Numbered from the stretch's first letter, positions 34,800 to 45,254 are shown. The stretch is DNA of 64,000 nucleotides from Micrasema longulum (GCA_022494885.1 JAGVSM010002974.1:124001-188000), one strand, 5' to 3'. The notes: a model not told the origin generated them from the sequence alone. Program-made: numbers and translations.

Positions 34800-35050
34800 A
34801 ACGTATACCCACACACAGGCCATGCCTTTGTAGGATTTTTTTTTAGTTTATGTAATCGTTTTTTTAAATATTTAACTTATGTAAGCATTATTATTATTTT
34901 TTTATATTTTATACTAACAAACATATAAAACAAACATCCCTATAGGTAGATAGAGTGTGATCGAAAAGCGTCTGGATTTTAAAACAATGTTTTGTTTTTA
35001 AAATTATTTATGTATATATCTTGGCGAAAAGCTTTAACTCTCAAATCCTT
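34800..35050 (+). repeat. Dispersed blocks shared with 38865-38957 and 43105-43145
   Basis: GTATACCCACACACAGGCCA with TGCCTTTGTAGG reappears inverted at 43105-43145. The following block with CATCCCTATAG, GAAAAGCGTCTGGATTT and TTTTGTTTTTAAAATTATTT reappears at 38865-38957. These are probably parts of one retroelement 3' region. Confidence 0.55.
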
Positions 35051-35112
35051 GTTTCGAGAAATCAAGCAGTTAAATTTTGTTCTAATTTTACGATTTTATA
35101 TCTTATTTAAAT

Positions 35113-35640
35113 AATTAACGTATTACAACAGAGATGAAGAACATTTAAGAGAAGGTAATATAGAAGTCTAGGTATCTACAGGGATAATGACCTGTCAATG
35201 GCTGGTTTAAATGTTCTTTATACTAAATGTTCTTATTACCTTCTCTTAAATGTTCTTCATCTCTGTTGTAATATGTTAATATAAAGAGCTCCCTAGGGAG
35301 TTAAATCCAGTCCTTGTCTACAAAAATTTAGACAAACTCAAAATATTGTTGATAAATTACCTGGTCCATGAAGAAGTTAAGAAATTGAAAAAATAACATT
35401 TTCAGGCGTTGCCTATTATGTAGGTGAAATAATTCAATTTGATGAATCTCACCAGCATAAATAAAGGTTTCAGCTCTTTAACTTCACAAACATCAACAGA
35501 TGAAAGAATTGAAGGAATATAGATGTTCAAATATGGGCAGAATGGTGAATGTTACACAGTGTGTAAAGTGGCCACTTAACCAGCCATTGACAGGTCATAA
35601 GCCCTGTAGATGCCTAGACTTCTATATTACCTTAAATTAT
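35113..35640. mobile_element. Family P composite: truncated plus copy and long minus copy
   Basis: A forward piece (ATTACAACAGAGATGAAGAA to GACCTGTCAATGGCTGG) turns over at about 35212 into its own reverse complement ending CTCTGTTGTAATATG. The outer segment with GGAGTTAAATCCAGTCC and GACAAACTCAAAATATTG follows. Then comes the long body with CAGGCGTTGCCTA, AAGGTTTCAGCTCTT, GGGCAGAATGGTGAATG and CATAAGCCCTGTAGATGCC. Confidence 0.75.
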
Positions 35641-35699
35641 ATTTATTAAATATTAAGTTGGTTTTGCATGTTTTTATTTTATTTATAAATCATAAAAAA

Positions 35700-36170
35700 C
35701 AAAGTATTTTACAAGTTTCTCAATTCTAAAAATAAAATAAAATAAAATAAAATAAAATAAAATAAAATAAAATAAAATAAAAATGAAATGAGTAATTAAA
35801 TAAAATAAAATAAAATAAAATAAAGATAAAGATATAAGATAAAAGATAAAGGTAAAGATGAGATAAAGTGGGTAGATAAAAGATAAAGATAAAGGTAAAG
35901 ATAAATTAAAGATGGGTAAAGATGAGTAAAGATGAGTTAAAGAATAAGATGGAGTAAGATGAAGATAAAGATAAAGATAAGATGAAGATGAGATAAAGAT
36001 GAAGATGAGATGAAGATAAAGATGAGTAAAGAGTAAAAGGTAGGAGTAGATGAAGATAAGATAAAGATAAGATAGATGAGATAGATGAAAGATGAATCAA
36101 GACCAAAGAATAAATTGAGATGAAAAGATGAATAGAATGGAATAGATAAAGATGAAATTAAAGATAAGTG
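35700..36170. repeat. Long purine-rich satellite-like tract
   Basis: (AAAAT)n at 35725-35820 passes into degenerate GATAAA/GATGAA repeats to about 36170. The plus strand is almost free of C throughout. It can be read through on the minus strand only because of this strand bias. Confidence 0.85.
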
Positions 36171-36384
36171 ATTACGTTTCCCAGGGTTGCAACCAGTTCA
36201 ATTCAGGACATAAATAATATAAACATTTAGAAAATAGCACATATTGAGAACAACAAAGAAACAAAGCAAGTTTAGCACCTTTATAACTAAATATAGCACA
36301 ATAATATATACGCCAAAAACCTTTTCTTACACAAGCAGAATAAATATATGAAAAAAACGCTTTTAAGAATAAAAAAAAGTAGTG

Positions 36385-37060
36385 AATCTACTAAAGGAGA
36401 TAAGGTCATTAACATCACATGCCATGCAGATGATGCTGCCATAGTGATGATGAGAAAATATCCATATCAGTTAGTAAACATCTGGATGCCTAAGAAATAT
36501 CGTATAGTACAATGAACACATGATTATTGGAAACATAATTCAGATATACAAAACGTGTGTCAGACCAAATCATGGTGTATACAACAGAGGCGAGGATAGA
36601 TAGAGAGAAAATAAAAAATACGAAAAACTTAGTAGAAAAACTAAATAGTAAAACCAAATAACTGCTCAGAACGTCAGAGATGAAAGTACTAAAGGCAATC
36701 GCAGGAAAACCCAAAAGAGGCAGAATCTAGAGTCAAGAAGTTAGACGGATTCGCGATACCCATTGCATAGTAAATAGACTATGGAAAGATTACGTCAATA
36801 ATTCCATTAATGGACAGCTCCAAAATCCACTATACCATTGCCACAAAATCCCGGCCGTCTGCCGTCTGCCCGGAAAACCACTAAGGAGAGAGAAGAACAG
36901 CTGAAACTCAAAAAATTAATCGATCTTAACCGAGAAGAAGAAGAAGATAAAACTTTCAGAAATAATTTTTACTCAGATCTTCCAAGAAAAGGATGGTTTG
37001 CATGTTGGTTTAATTGGTGTCCCGACAAAGAGACGGGTACGTCTCGAAACCGGTAGATAT
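36385..37060 (+). pseudogene. RTE-like retrotransposon RT remnant
   Basis: Plus-strand frames show CHADDAAIV (36420-36446), the reverse transcriptase YADD-type motif, then EMKVLKAIAGKPKRGRI and SQEVRRI, then MDSSKIHYTIATKSRPS and a short ENH tail. The order matches RTE-type polyproteins that end in a basic G-R-P-x-x-R segment. Many stops and frameshifts are present. The 72-codon open frame at its 3' end is a chance extension into downstream sequence. Confidence 0.7.
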
Positions 37061-37069
37061 AGAAAAGTC

Positions 37070-37620
37070 GGTAAGTGGTTATAAACAAATATTCAATAAC
37101 ATTTATTAAAATGTTTGACCACAAAGTTAATGCTTTAAATATTAATAGTAAGATGTTAAGTGCTTATTTAAGAATTTGTTTTTAATTTATCCGTTTCTTA
37201 ATTATATATTAAGTAAATATTAAGTTTTTTTAAGCCTGAATACAATACCGGGTATACGACTTAACCTTAAATTTATTTATAAAACTACAGATATATGAAA
37301 TTTGAAGTGTATTTTGCCAGTTTGTAGAGCGGTAAAAACTTTACAAAACTGCATCATTAAGTCAAATCTGCATATTTTCGAGTTAATGTACAACTAGGTT
37401 TTCAAATTTAATTTGTGCAACTTTCTAAATAAATACATTACATTATATAAAATGCAAATATTTTACTTTTTTTAAATTGGGTCGGATACCTTGATCGATG
37501 TATTGATACCGATTATATGAAATAACTCGCTGTCAAAGGGAAACAGGTTCATAAACGTCAGCCATTGTTTTCTGATGTGCAAATAGAAAGGAAAACAATA
37601 AAACACAACTTGCGCCATGC
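37070..37620. other. AT-rich intergenic DNA, nothing recognised
   Basis: No motif supported. Confidence 0.45.
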
Positions 37621-37624
37621 TGCG

Positions 37625-37725
37625 AGCAATGAATCCGCGTGCACTCGAAGGTATTCGAACCTGGTACTCGGCGTACAACTGTCAGCGTATATCCTCTAGA
37701 GCACTCGACCACTCTTTTGTTGAGA
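37625..37725 (-). repeat. Possible tRNA-like segment
   Basis: Minus strand contains GAGTGGTCGAGTGCTCTAGA (A-box-like) and GGTTCGAATACC (B box) about 40 nt apart, the spacing of a tRNA-derived head with a larger variable region. Acceptor pairing is not clear and no second copy is in the window. It could be a SINE head or tRNA pseudogene. Confidence 0.4.
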
Positions 37726-37729
37726 ACTT

Positions 37730-38073
37730 TTTGTTCCGAGGACCCTTAACTTTTGATATTCAAAAGGACTGACGTTTCATAAATGCGGATATTGTTCATA
37801 TTATTGATTTATTTTTATTTAAGTAGTTTTTTATGAGACTAAATTATTCTGGTATCTTGTGACAAGGTTTTTGTCGATCTTCTCAATGCATTGTTTTGCA
37901 CTTTGTATCGGAGGAGCGATTACAAACGCTGTCTTCATCGGTATATATCTTATACTATATAGAATATGGTATGAAGACGATATTGAAATCTGGCAAATAT
38001 GCAAAATTCAACATGTGTTAACTGTACTAAAAATGCTTTCGGTAAAGAAAAGAGTAATTTTAAATACATACGT
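37730..38073. other. Unassigned, includes a block resembling 63090-63135
   Basis: GCGATTACAAACGC with TTCATCGGTATATATC at about 37916-37950 resembles, in inverted orientation, GATATGTACCTATGAATATC then GTTTGTAATCGCG near 63090-63127. These may be terminal fragments of a dispersed element. Confidence 0.35.
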
Positions 38074-38074
38074 A

Positions 38075-38622
38075 TAGGTAAACGTCGTTTTACGCCGGGT
38101 TCCGTTATAAGAGACACCGGCGTAAAAAAAATCGGCGCAAAATGAACACAAATATAATGGGAGATAAATATAAGGTATTTATTCAAAATTAATTATAAAT
38201 GTATTCAATAAATACAATTAATAATAATCTTTTGATATAAATATATTTTTTTTATAATAAATACTAACTCACCAGTTCGTAGGTATTAAATTAAATTCTC
38301 ACATTAAAAAAAAAAAACATCCAATTTCATTTGCTTTGATTGTTGCTTCCTTTCTTGCAGAATCATAGCATAAACTACAAATATCTGAATATTCTTTTGA
38401 TTTTGATAATAATGAAATAAAAATACCTTTTTATTTTTCTTAAAAACTAACTCGGAAACGATTTCACACACACAATAGGCTACTCGCGTACAATTTAATA
38501 AAACAACGTGTAAAAGTGTGTCTGCTATTAGAATCGCGGTCCCTACTGAAGTCTGGTGTCGGCCGAACCGGCGTATTTGTAAATCGGCGTAAATCGAACC
38601 GGCGCAAAATGACGTTTACCTG
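38075..38622. mobile_element. Non-autonomous TIR element, TA-flanked
   Basis: The left end TAGGTAAACGTCGTTTTACG with CCGGGTTC is mirrored by CGGCGCAAAATGACGTTTAC with CTG on the right. TIRs are about 28 bp with a few differences. TA lies directly outside both ends (38073-38074, 38623-38624), consistent with Tc1/mariner-type target duplication. Motifs GGCGTAAA and CGGCGCAAAATG recur subterminally. No transposase frame was found in the AT-rich interior. Confidence 0.75.
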
Positions 38623-38650
38623 TATTATTATTTGAATAAATAAATAAATT

Positions 38651-38911
38651 GTGGCTAGAATAAAAGTTCATATTGTTCAGTGTAGTAACGAAATTCATTG
38701 CTATCCTATGCGGGGAGGTGAATGTTTTAGACTCCCAAAAACAAGAATCCTGGCAACTCAGAACAATCTGTACCATAAAAAACTTGAGGTGTTTAATAAG
38801 TTGATTAGGGATGCTCAGTCTATCGCATCGTTTCGTGGGAAGGCAACGGTTTTTGTTAAAAACAAACATCCTTATAAGTGTATAGTGTCATCGGAAAGCG
38901 TCCGGATTTAA
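38651..38911 (+). pseudogene. Possible retroelement ORF1 C-terminal remnant
   Basis: An 86-codon frame contains RLPKTRILATQNNLYHKK, NKLIRD and FRGKATVFVKN. The spacing resembles the C-terminal domain of L1/Jockey ORF1-type proteins (a leucine-T-x-N-x-x-L block, then W/F-x-G-K-x-x-V), but identity is weak. The flank at 38865-38957 is shared with 34925-35050, supporting repeat origin. The function is not established. Confidence 0.35.
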
Positions 38912-38957
38912 TGACAATATTTTGTTTTTAAAATTATTTTTGTGTATGTATTGAATA

Positions 38958-39182
38958 TGTTTCGTGGTGTAATAGTCAGTGCATTCGCCTACCATGCGAG
39001 ACGTGTCGGGATCGATTCTCGACCTGGTTGATATAAAGTATTTATTAAAAAGGGGGTTTTTACACTAGAATATTCCATAGTCAGTGGACTGGTACCTGAA
39101 GCGTAAGATCAAGATACGTTGCGATTGGTGTACCAATGTAGTGCCCCGTGCACCATTAAGTGCGGAAAGGGAATGATAATTT
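38958..39182 (+). mobile_element. SINE-A copy, slightly shortened
   Basis: Head TTTCGTGGTGTAATAGTCAG, ACCATGCGAGACGTGTCGGG and a mutated B box (ATCGATTCTCGAC) are followed by the body. About 25 bp around the GATCATCTTACCTTC motif are deleted. The tail is reduced to AATGATAAT. Confidence 0.8.
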
Positions 39183-39184
39183 AT

Positions 39185-39664
39185 TTAAAGAAAACAAAGG
39201 CCATTACAACAAAAATATTAATATTTACCAATAAACCAAAATTATAGACCAATTATAGTTTTCTATACATTACTTAATACAATGCCAGAAAAAGAAGAAA
39301 AAAAAGCGTACGTTGAAATAGCCACTCCGTATCATTCCACACGTAAAAAAAAATATTACAATTATAATGAAATAATAAAAAAATGAATAAAAAGTTTTTT
39401 TAAATAAAACATAAACTTTATATTAAAAAAGTTTTTTGTTTAATCGAACTTAAAAATCCTTTTGCCGGCGGATCCATAATACGGAGCTATCAGTCCTCCC
39501 TTCTTTCTTCTTTCAAACAAAAAAAATAATTACAATATTTAAGTGCACAAAAAACAAAATATTAGGTAGGTACAGGTACATTACAATTTTTATAATATTA
39601 TTATAATACGATACATAAACATTTTTTTTTAATGTCTTAGTTTAATAATAGTGTATTAACGAAT
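39185..39664. other. AT-rich intergenic DNA, nothing recognised
   Basis: A GC-balanced patch at 39460-39500 (TTTTGCCGGCGGATCC) has no partner in the window. Confidence 0.45.
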
Positions 39665-39667
39665 AAA

Positions 39668-40600
39668 ATGAAATACAATAAATCAACTACTAAATTAACA
39701 AATATAATAAAATACATAAAACAGTTTAGTCGTATCACTCAAAAACTTCAGGAATTACACTGGCTACATTTTCCACGAAGAGTGGAATACAAACTCTGTT
39801 GGCTTATGTATAAGTCACAACACTGCTCCAGAATATCTAAGGGAAATTTGCATTCCAGGTGAACTAGCTGACAGACATTTTACGCTTAGATCAGCTACAT
39901 CTACGTCGACAGAAAAAGTTATTATACCTATTTAATATACCTCTATGCAAACAGCTCATTAAATTCGGCGAATGCGCATTTGCGGTCGCAGGCCCTGCGG
40001 CATGGAATGCTCTTCCAGCAGAGGTGCAAAATTGTGAGAGTGAGATTATTGTTACGGAAAAAACTCAATACCCACTTGTTCTCTAAATCATTTGAATAAA
40101 TCCGTAGCATGTGATAACAAAGATTGTTCAATGATCTCCCACAAACCATCATTAACATGAAAGATCTTCAAATGAAAAAAAAATAACTGAAGAAATATCT
40201 TCTAGATACATTAGAGTGCCTGCTTATAAATAAATTTGTAAAATATAAATAAAATAAATGTACTATAAACCTGTCATAAAAAAAAAATGTGTCCTACTGA
40301 AAAGTCTTTAGACTTAGTGGGTAACAAATTCTTATATGTATTTTTAAATTATTTAAAAAACTTAACAAATTACAACAGGGATGGAGAATATCTTAAATAA
40401 GGGAATATGGAAGTCTAGGCATTTACAGGACAATAAACGCTGCTCTGCAGCACTGAAACTGAAAATAAATTGCTTTGCTTCAATTACAAGTTAAAAGTAA
40501 AAATTAAATTTATTTATTTAGGTAATCACTTTGTAAAGCGCCCTTGAGGTATTATATTACGAAAATGGCGCTATATAAGATATCCATGATAATAAAAAAA
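39668..40600 (+). pseudogene. CR1-like retrotransposon 3' end
   Basis: Frame-shifted plus-strand coding gives KLQELHWLHFPRRVEYKL, APEYLREICIP, RHFTLRSATS and GECAFAVAGPAAWNALPAEV, the LHWLP...LWNxLP-type C-terminal block of CR1/RTE/Jockey-type elements. The 3' UTR end with TTGTAAAGCGCCCTTGAGG and GGCGCTATATAAGATATCCA follows at 40530-40590. A P fragment (40368-40437) and unrelated DNA sit between. The same family lies on the opposite strand at 56460-57720. Confidence 0.75.
40368..40437 (+). mobile_element. Family P fragment inside a retroelement tail
   Basis: CAAATTACAACAGGGATGGA and GAAGTCTAGGCATTTACAGG are the start of P; the rest is deleted. Confidence 0.7.
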
Positions 40601-40998
40601 AACATTCAACTTCCTTATTGAAAATAACTCTCCTTACTGCCCATGTAACACGGGACATACAAGCGTAATACCTAAAAGAAATCTGTAAGATAAACACCTG
40701 AAAACAAAATTAAAACTTAGCTACACGGTTCGTCCTGAGTTTTGAGTAGCGCATTCCGGTAGTCAAGTAATGGAGGACTGTGGATAAATAAAAATATCAA
40801 TATTAATGCAGCTAAAATATAAGCACAAGACACTCAAGTGTAACCCTCGAGAAGCGAACGAAGGCCCTCGAAAGAGATGTATTCGATAATGCTTTTAATA
40901 CACTCCTCGCGAGACCCATGGAAGAAGTATGAAGGTTTGAGTGTCATTAACACTTTTGCGAGTAAAACATAATTTTAAAAATTCAGACATATTTATAA
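40600..40998. other. Unassigned; weak inverted repeat 40829-40955
   Basis: GACACTCAAGTG near 40829 and TTTGAGTGTCATTAAC near 40941 are inverted to each other, about 120 bp apart, around a CG-richer centre (CCTCGAGAAGCGAACG). It may be a small MITE, but the matching arms are only about 9-10 bp. Confidence 0.35.
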
Positions 40999-41323
40999 CA
41001 ATATTTGAATTTGTCCAAATGTTTGTTGACAAAATACTGGATTTCACCCCCTTGGGAGTTAAGATTAACAAATTACAACAGGGAATGAGAAAACCTTAAA
41101 GAAGGTAATATGGAAGTCTAGGCATTTACAGGGCTTATAACCTGTCGATGGCTGGTTTAAAAGGCCACTTTACACACTGTGTAACATTCACCATTTTGCC
41201 AATGTTTGAATTCTCTTCTATAAGGTATTCTCATTCCCTGTTGTAATGTGTTAATCTTAACGACTCCCAAGGGGGTGAAATCCAGTCTTTTGTCTACAAA
41301 CATTTGGACAAACTCAAATATTG
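40999..41323. mobile_element. Family P element with long inverted ends
   Basis: CAATATTTGAATTTGTCCAA at the left is mirrored by TTGGACAAACTCAAATATTG at the right. The arms run about 105 bp each through CTGGATTTCACCCCCTTGGG and TTACAACAGGGAATGAGAA. The centre carries GAAGTCTAGGCATTTACAGG and CACTGTGTAACATTCACC. This is the clearest foldback form of family P. Confidence 0.8.
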
Positions 41324-41612
41324 TAATAAAACCAACTGGTCCAAAAAGAAGTTTTAAAAAAAAAATGGAAAATTGTTTTCAGGCGTTGCCTAGTACGTGA
41401 AATAATTTAGTCAAATGAATTTCTTCACAACAATAAAGGTTTCAGCTCTTTTACTTCACTAAAATCAACAAATTGAAGAATCGAAGAAATATGGATGTTC
41501 AAACATAGGCAAAATGGTGAATGTTACACACTGTGTAAAGTGGCCACTTAAACCAGCGATTGACAGGTCATAAGCCTTTTAATTGCCTAGTTTCCCATTT
41601 ATGTTCTTATAT
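41324..41612 (-). mobile_element. Family P body, reverse orientation
   Basis: Directly continues the preceding copy: TAATAAAACCAACTGGTCC, CAGGCGTTGCCTAGTACG, AAGGTTTCAGCTCTTTTAC, GCAAAATGGTGAATGTTAC and CATAAGCC. It ends in a truncated CTAGTTTCCC. Confidence 0.75.
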
Positions 41613-41621
41613 TTAAAAAAT

Positions 41622-41772
41622 TGGAGCCATTTTCAACGAGTTTTAAGTAACTCACTATTAGAAAATAGGAATTAAGTTGTGATAGCGACAAGAGAGAGGA
41701 GTTTTAACCGCGAACCTCTAATCCGTGAGTCCGCGACACTAGCCTCGGTCCACAGTACGATATGAGGGTAAT
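41622..41772 (-). mobile_element. SINE-C copy, degraded
   Basis: Shares GCCATTTTCAACGAGTT, CTCACTATTAGAAAAT and the tRNA-like head (GTGAGTCCGCGACACTAGCC on plus) with the copy at 5535-5690. The B box is mutated. Confidence 0.65.
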
Positions 41773-41829
41773 GATCAAAAGAGCTAAATGTTTCTAAAAA
41801 ATACTTATTTCGCGTACCAGAAATCGGCA

Positions 41830-41990
41830 TCGTCATCATATTTCTTTCCGCACCCAGTGGTGCAAAGGGTACTACATTGATAAACTTAATACGGCGAAGT
41901 TTGTCATCTGTTATATGACGGTTAAGTCCTACGTTTCAGATGCCGGCCTAGAAACAATGAAATATTCCAGTGTTAAGAGAAAATGCGGTC
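41830..41990 (-). mobile_element. SINE-A copy, body only
   Basis: On plus: CATCATATTTCTTTCCGCAC, GTGGTGCAAAGGGTACTAC, GGTTAAGTCCTACGTTTCAG and GAAATATTCCAGTG, the complement of the family body and tail. The head is absent. Confidence 0.7.
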
Positions 41991-42071
41991 TTACTTTTCT
42001 TCATACATGTCCCTGGATTTTAGCACTAGAGCAGTGATTTTTTGGCACACTATAGCAGAGGCTAACCGTCT

Positions 42072-42830
42072 ATAGAAGCGATTATGCGCAGCTTACCATT
42101 ATATTAGACTAATCATAATAATGTTTTACTATAATTTTTGAAGTGGTATTTTTTTTTGTCCTAGCTTTAATTATATTTAGTTGTATTTTATTAAGTTGTA
42201 TTTTATTTTATAAGTGCCTGTATTTATTATAAGAAATTGTATTTATCAGCGTTAAAATGGACTGCATAAGTCCGTCAAATAAATAAATAAATTTATTTAC
42301 AGAAAAACAAAAAAATAATAACTATATATTTTAAATCATTTCCACCGTCTTAATTTTTATCCTCATATAAATATTAATAAAGCGCACCCAGCGCCTGCGG
42401 TGAGCCAAGAAACTAGCCAATTATTCCAGCTTATTTTTTCATGCAAATAAGTACATTTTGAATGTCTTAACCCCAGTGCGGGTTTTTCCTCCTAGATTAA
42501 ACTTGCAGATTACACAAATTCTTTGAAGATTCTCGATTTGGAAAACAGTATTTCAAAAATTGTTTCTTAAGGCCTGTTTTTCTTTGAGATGGTACTTTTG
42601 ACATAAGACCATAATTACTTTCATGCGTCATATTGCAGGGCATATGGCGCTTAACGCGGCCGTTTTTAGCACTATAAATTTTAAAAATAATTCGGCCAGT
42701 TGACATTTCAATTGAATATCTAATATCGACTGAATTCATAGTGCTATTATTTATTTATTTTTTAATAAGTTATGTATTACAGTAATGGATAATATATCTA
42801 TATAATACAATATATCACGAAGTTACATCG
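42072..42830 (+). repeat. Family S repeat, copy 2, interrupted
   Basis: Colinear with 20813-21395. It is split after AATGTTTTAC by about 160 bp (42131-42290), then resumes at TTTATTTACAGAAAAAC. It continues with AAGCGCACCCAGCGCC, GAGCCAAGAAACTAGCC, CTTTGAAGATTCTCGATTTG and ACGCGGCCGTTTTT. Part of the region between the GAGATGGTAC and GGCATATGGCGC landmarks also differs from copy 1. Confidence 0.8.
42131..42290 (+). mobile_element. Retroelement 3' tail inserted in family S
   Basis: The insert ends ATGGACTGCATAAGTCCGTC then (AAAT)n, the form of a non-LTR 3' UTR with a short tandem tail. Comparison with copy 1 of family S shows where host sequence stops and resumes. Confidence 0.65.
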
Positions 42831-42839
42831 TTTGAGTTG

Positions 42840-44705
42840 ATTTCATGGATGAGAGTTGTTGTATCACACAGAACCACAGAAAAATATCAATTTATAGTAT
42901 ATATTACTTACATTATATCATGTACCTTCTATGTAGGTACAAATATATGATATTTTTTTATAGCTTACCTGTAAATAAACTCACCATTCGCCACTGATTT
43001 TTTTGTTTTTTTTACAATAAACATAATGATAAAACAGAGTATTAAAAAAATAAAGCATAATTACATATCAACGAAATACATATTAATAGAAAAATATTAA
43101 ACGAAAAAATCCCACAAAGGCATGGCCTGTTCGTGGGTATACAAGAAAATGCTAATGAATTTTTGCTCCTATAATAAATAATAGACCCACTAACCACAAA
43201 AATAAATCCAAATTAGTAATTGTATTATTATTGCGGGGTAAAAGGGTTATAACTAGTTTTCATAGTAATTCCAACACTTAATAAAGGAAATCTTCCTATT
43301 TAATTAACTACAAACCGCAAAATCGCAGATGTTTAGTTAATTAGGTACCTATCGCTTATTGAAAACGTAAAGCCACCTGTGGCTACCATTGTGTACTTGG
43401 GACAATAAATCCAAGAAAAGATTTTTAGTACTTTTTCGTCAAGTTAATCCAAGTTTGTATTTACTTTCAACACGCGGCCCGCGGACTGCGGACCGCAAAT
43501 ATATATTTTTTTTAATTAAAAAAAATAAACATATATTTCACTGTTTTTTTACAGTGTACCGAGGTTCGTTGTTTTAGGTTGCAACTAGCTAGGAATTAGT
43601 TGTGTTTTGGGATTTACTGTTTATTGTTTTAATGTATACTTTAGGTAACAATTGTTTTTAGTTTAGACTGTTTTTTAAATTTTATTTTACCAGCAATATT
43701 TTGAGTATTTAAATCTACAACACTATTTTTTTCCGTATCCCGGCGGATGTAGAATACAGTTCTGCATGTGAAAGAGAAAAATAGAAGAGTTTCTAAAAAT
43801 AACTAAACTATTTAAAACAGTTTCACATATCATGACTTGTTTTTCGTAACAAGTAACAGTTTCATTTATTTTTGTGAACTTTTTCAGTAATTGCTTGTAC
43901 AAGATTTTTTTTCCAAAGCTGATTTAAGCTGTTATTTAGCTGATTTAACCGTTACGCAAAACAGTATAATTTTTAAAACCGTAACTCTTACTGCTGCTTC
44001 TTCTAAATAACCTAAACGCTCATCTCTGGTACGAACAGGAACGCGATTTTTTCTTAAAATACGAATATAAATATGTATATCATGCACGGTCCGTCCATAT
44101 ATTGGATGGAACCAATGCTGCCATAAAAAAATGACCAATCAGTAGTTTTATCTAATAGCTCAACTAATCTTTATAGTAACCATAAAATATTATTTTATTA
44201 ATATATTGATAATCGTAGCGATCTTAAATGGTTCGATGTTAATTTATTAATGGCTTCTAGAATTTTACAAACTACTACTAACTTACTAACAAATACCCGG
44301 ATAACGTTTCGCCTGGGCAGAAAGAACTGCGCTTCGCCTAATAATTAAACAGGGAACTGCATAAGTTAGCTGGTTCGGTCGTTGAGGCGGTCGTTTACTA
44401 TTATATTCAAAGATTTGCGCATGAGTAAATTGAGATCTTGAGAAGCTCTGTGGAAGCAGTTCTAGCAAATAAATTTACGTTTGTTTTTCATATTGTGACA
44501 AATTTACCACTTAAATAGCAAACGATTTAAACGATGTCAAAACACGATGGTGTTTAGTATTCAACTTTAAAATATAACTCTTTTATGCTAAAATTTTGGC
44601 ATAAATTCGTTTGTTGGTTTATTTAAAAATACTTAACTCAAATTAATGTGTTGGTACATATTTTACCTGTGTACCTTGTATTTAGTGACCGCTTCCCTTA
44701 TCAAA
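42840..44705. other. AT-rich intergenic DNA, sparse signals
   Basis: At 43105-43145 the complement of the block at 34804-34850 appears (AGGCATGGCCTGTTCGTGGG). At about 43460-43495 CACGCGGCCCGCGGACTGCG resembles a hAT-type terminal sequence but no partner end was found. Open frames at 43389, 43932 and 44286 show no domain. Confidence 0.45.
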
Positions 44706-44709
44706 AAAC

Positions 44710-44937
44710 TTAACCGCAAGCTCCTTTTTTTCTTTTTTTAAAGGAATAACCCGCTAAGTCTCTATTTTGAGGCTTGTCAGCAGGTGGAATAGAGGGGATA
44801 TGAAAGGAGGTAATGAAAAATACACCACAAGACCCAGAACAATTGAGAAAAAAATCTTTCTTGGATTTTTTTCTTGCAACTGGCGGGAATCGAACCCGCG
44901 ACGCCAGTCTAACCAACTGCGCCACGGCGCCTATATA
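44710..44937 (-). mobile_element. Possible SINE with tRNA head lacking an anticodon arm
   Basis: Minus strand starts GGCGCCGTGGCGCAGTTGGT, has D-arm-like TTAGACTGGCGTC and a perfect T-arm (GCGGGTTCGATTCCCGC), then CAAGAAAAAAATCC. The D and T arms are nearly adjacent, so the anticodon arm is missing and it cannot be a working tRNA. About 160 bp of body end in an A-rich tract near 44720. It is the only copy in the window, so family status is inferred. Confidence 0.5.
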
Positions 44938-45049
44938 TATGTATATAATACTCTAAGGGTGGTTCATAATTTTAAACTGAATTTCAGAGATGCAGTCTTA
45001 CTTCAACATAACACAGTACGAGTGATTTATTATTAATTGCGGACCTGGT

Positions 45050-45250
45050 CTCCATTCCACCCTTCACCTTACGGCTCTTCTCCAGTCCATCAAATCACCC
45101 GCTCTCATGTAATTTTCCAAATCATCCAGCCATATTAATTTTTGACTGCCTTTACTCCGTCTGCCTTCCGGAGCGGTATAAAGAATTTTACTGAGGGTAC
45201 GATCATCATTCATTCCTTGGACTTGGCCCAACCATTGCGATATCATTTTT
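45050..45250 (-). pseudogene. RTE-like C-terminal fragment
   Basis: Minus strand reads QWLGQVQGMNDDRT, LSKILYTAPEGRRSKGSQKL, LENYMRAGDLMDWRRAVR. This matches the fragment at 8760-8960 (WLDHVHGMNDGGT, PKGRRSRGRP, NWRRAA) point by point. The frame is cut at both ends. Confidence 0.75.
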
Positions 45251-45254
45251 TTAT

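Noticed and set aside
35113..35640. CRISPR-like or satellite array
   Set aside because: The repetition comes from dispersed family P copies in mixed orientation, with no regular spacers and no cas-like genes anywhere.
35906..36106. 66-codon minus-strand frame rich in Ser and Leu
   Set aside because: It is an artefact of the purine-rich simple repeat.
36838..37056. Small basic/acidic protein of 72 codons
   Set aside because: Its N-terminal part overlaps the end of an RTE-like remnant and the rest has no domain; called as part of that pseudogene region.
37859..38186. Opposed 72- and 78-codon frames, one with a hydrophobic stretch resembling a membrane segment
   Set aside because: The hydrophobic stretch comes from AT-rich codons and the frame overlaps a TIR element and a dispersed block also seen near 63100.
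40829..40955. Small MITE with GACACTCAA ends
   Set aside because: Matching arms of only 9-10 bp are too short to call with confidence; kept as a note in the region entry.
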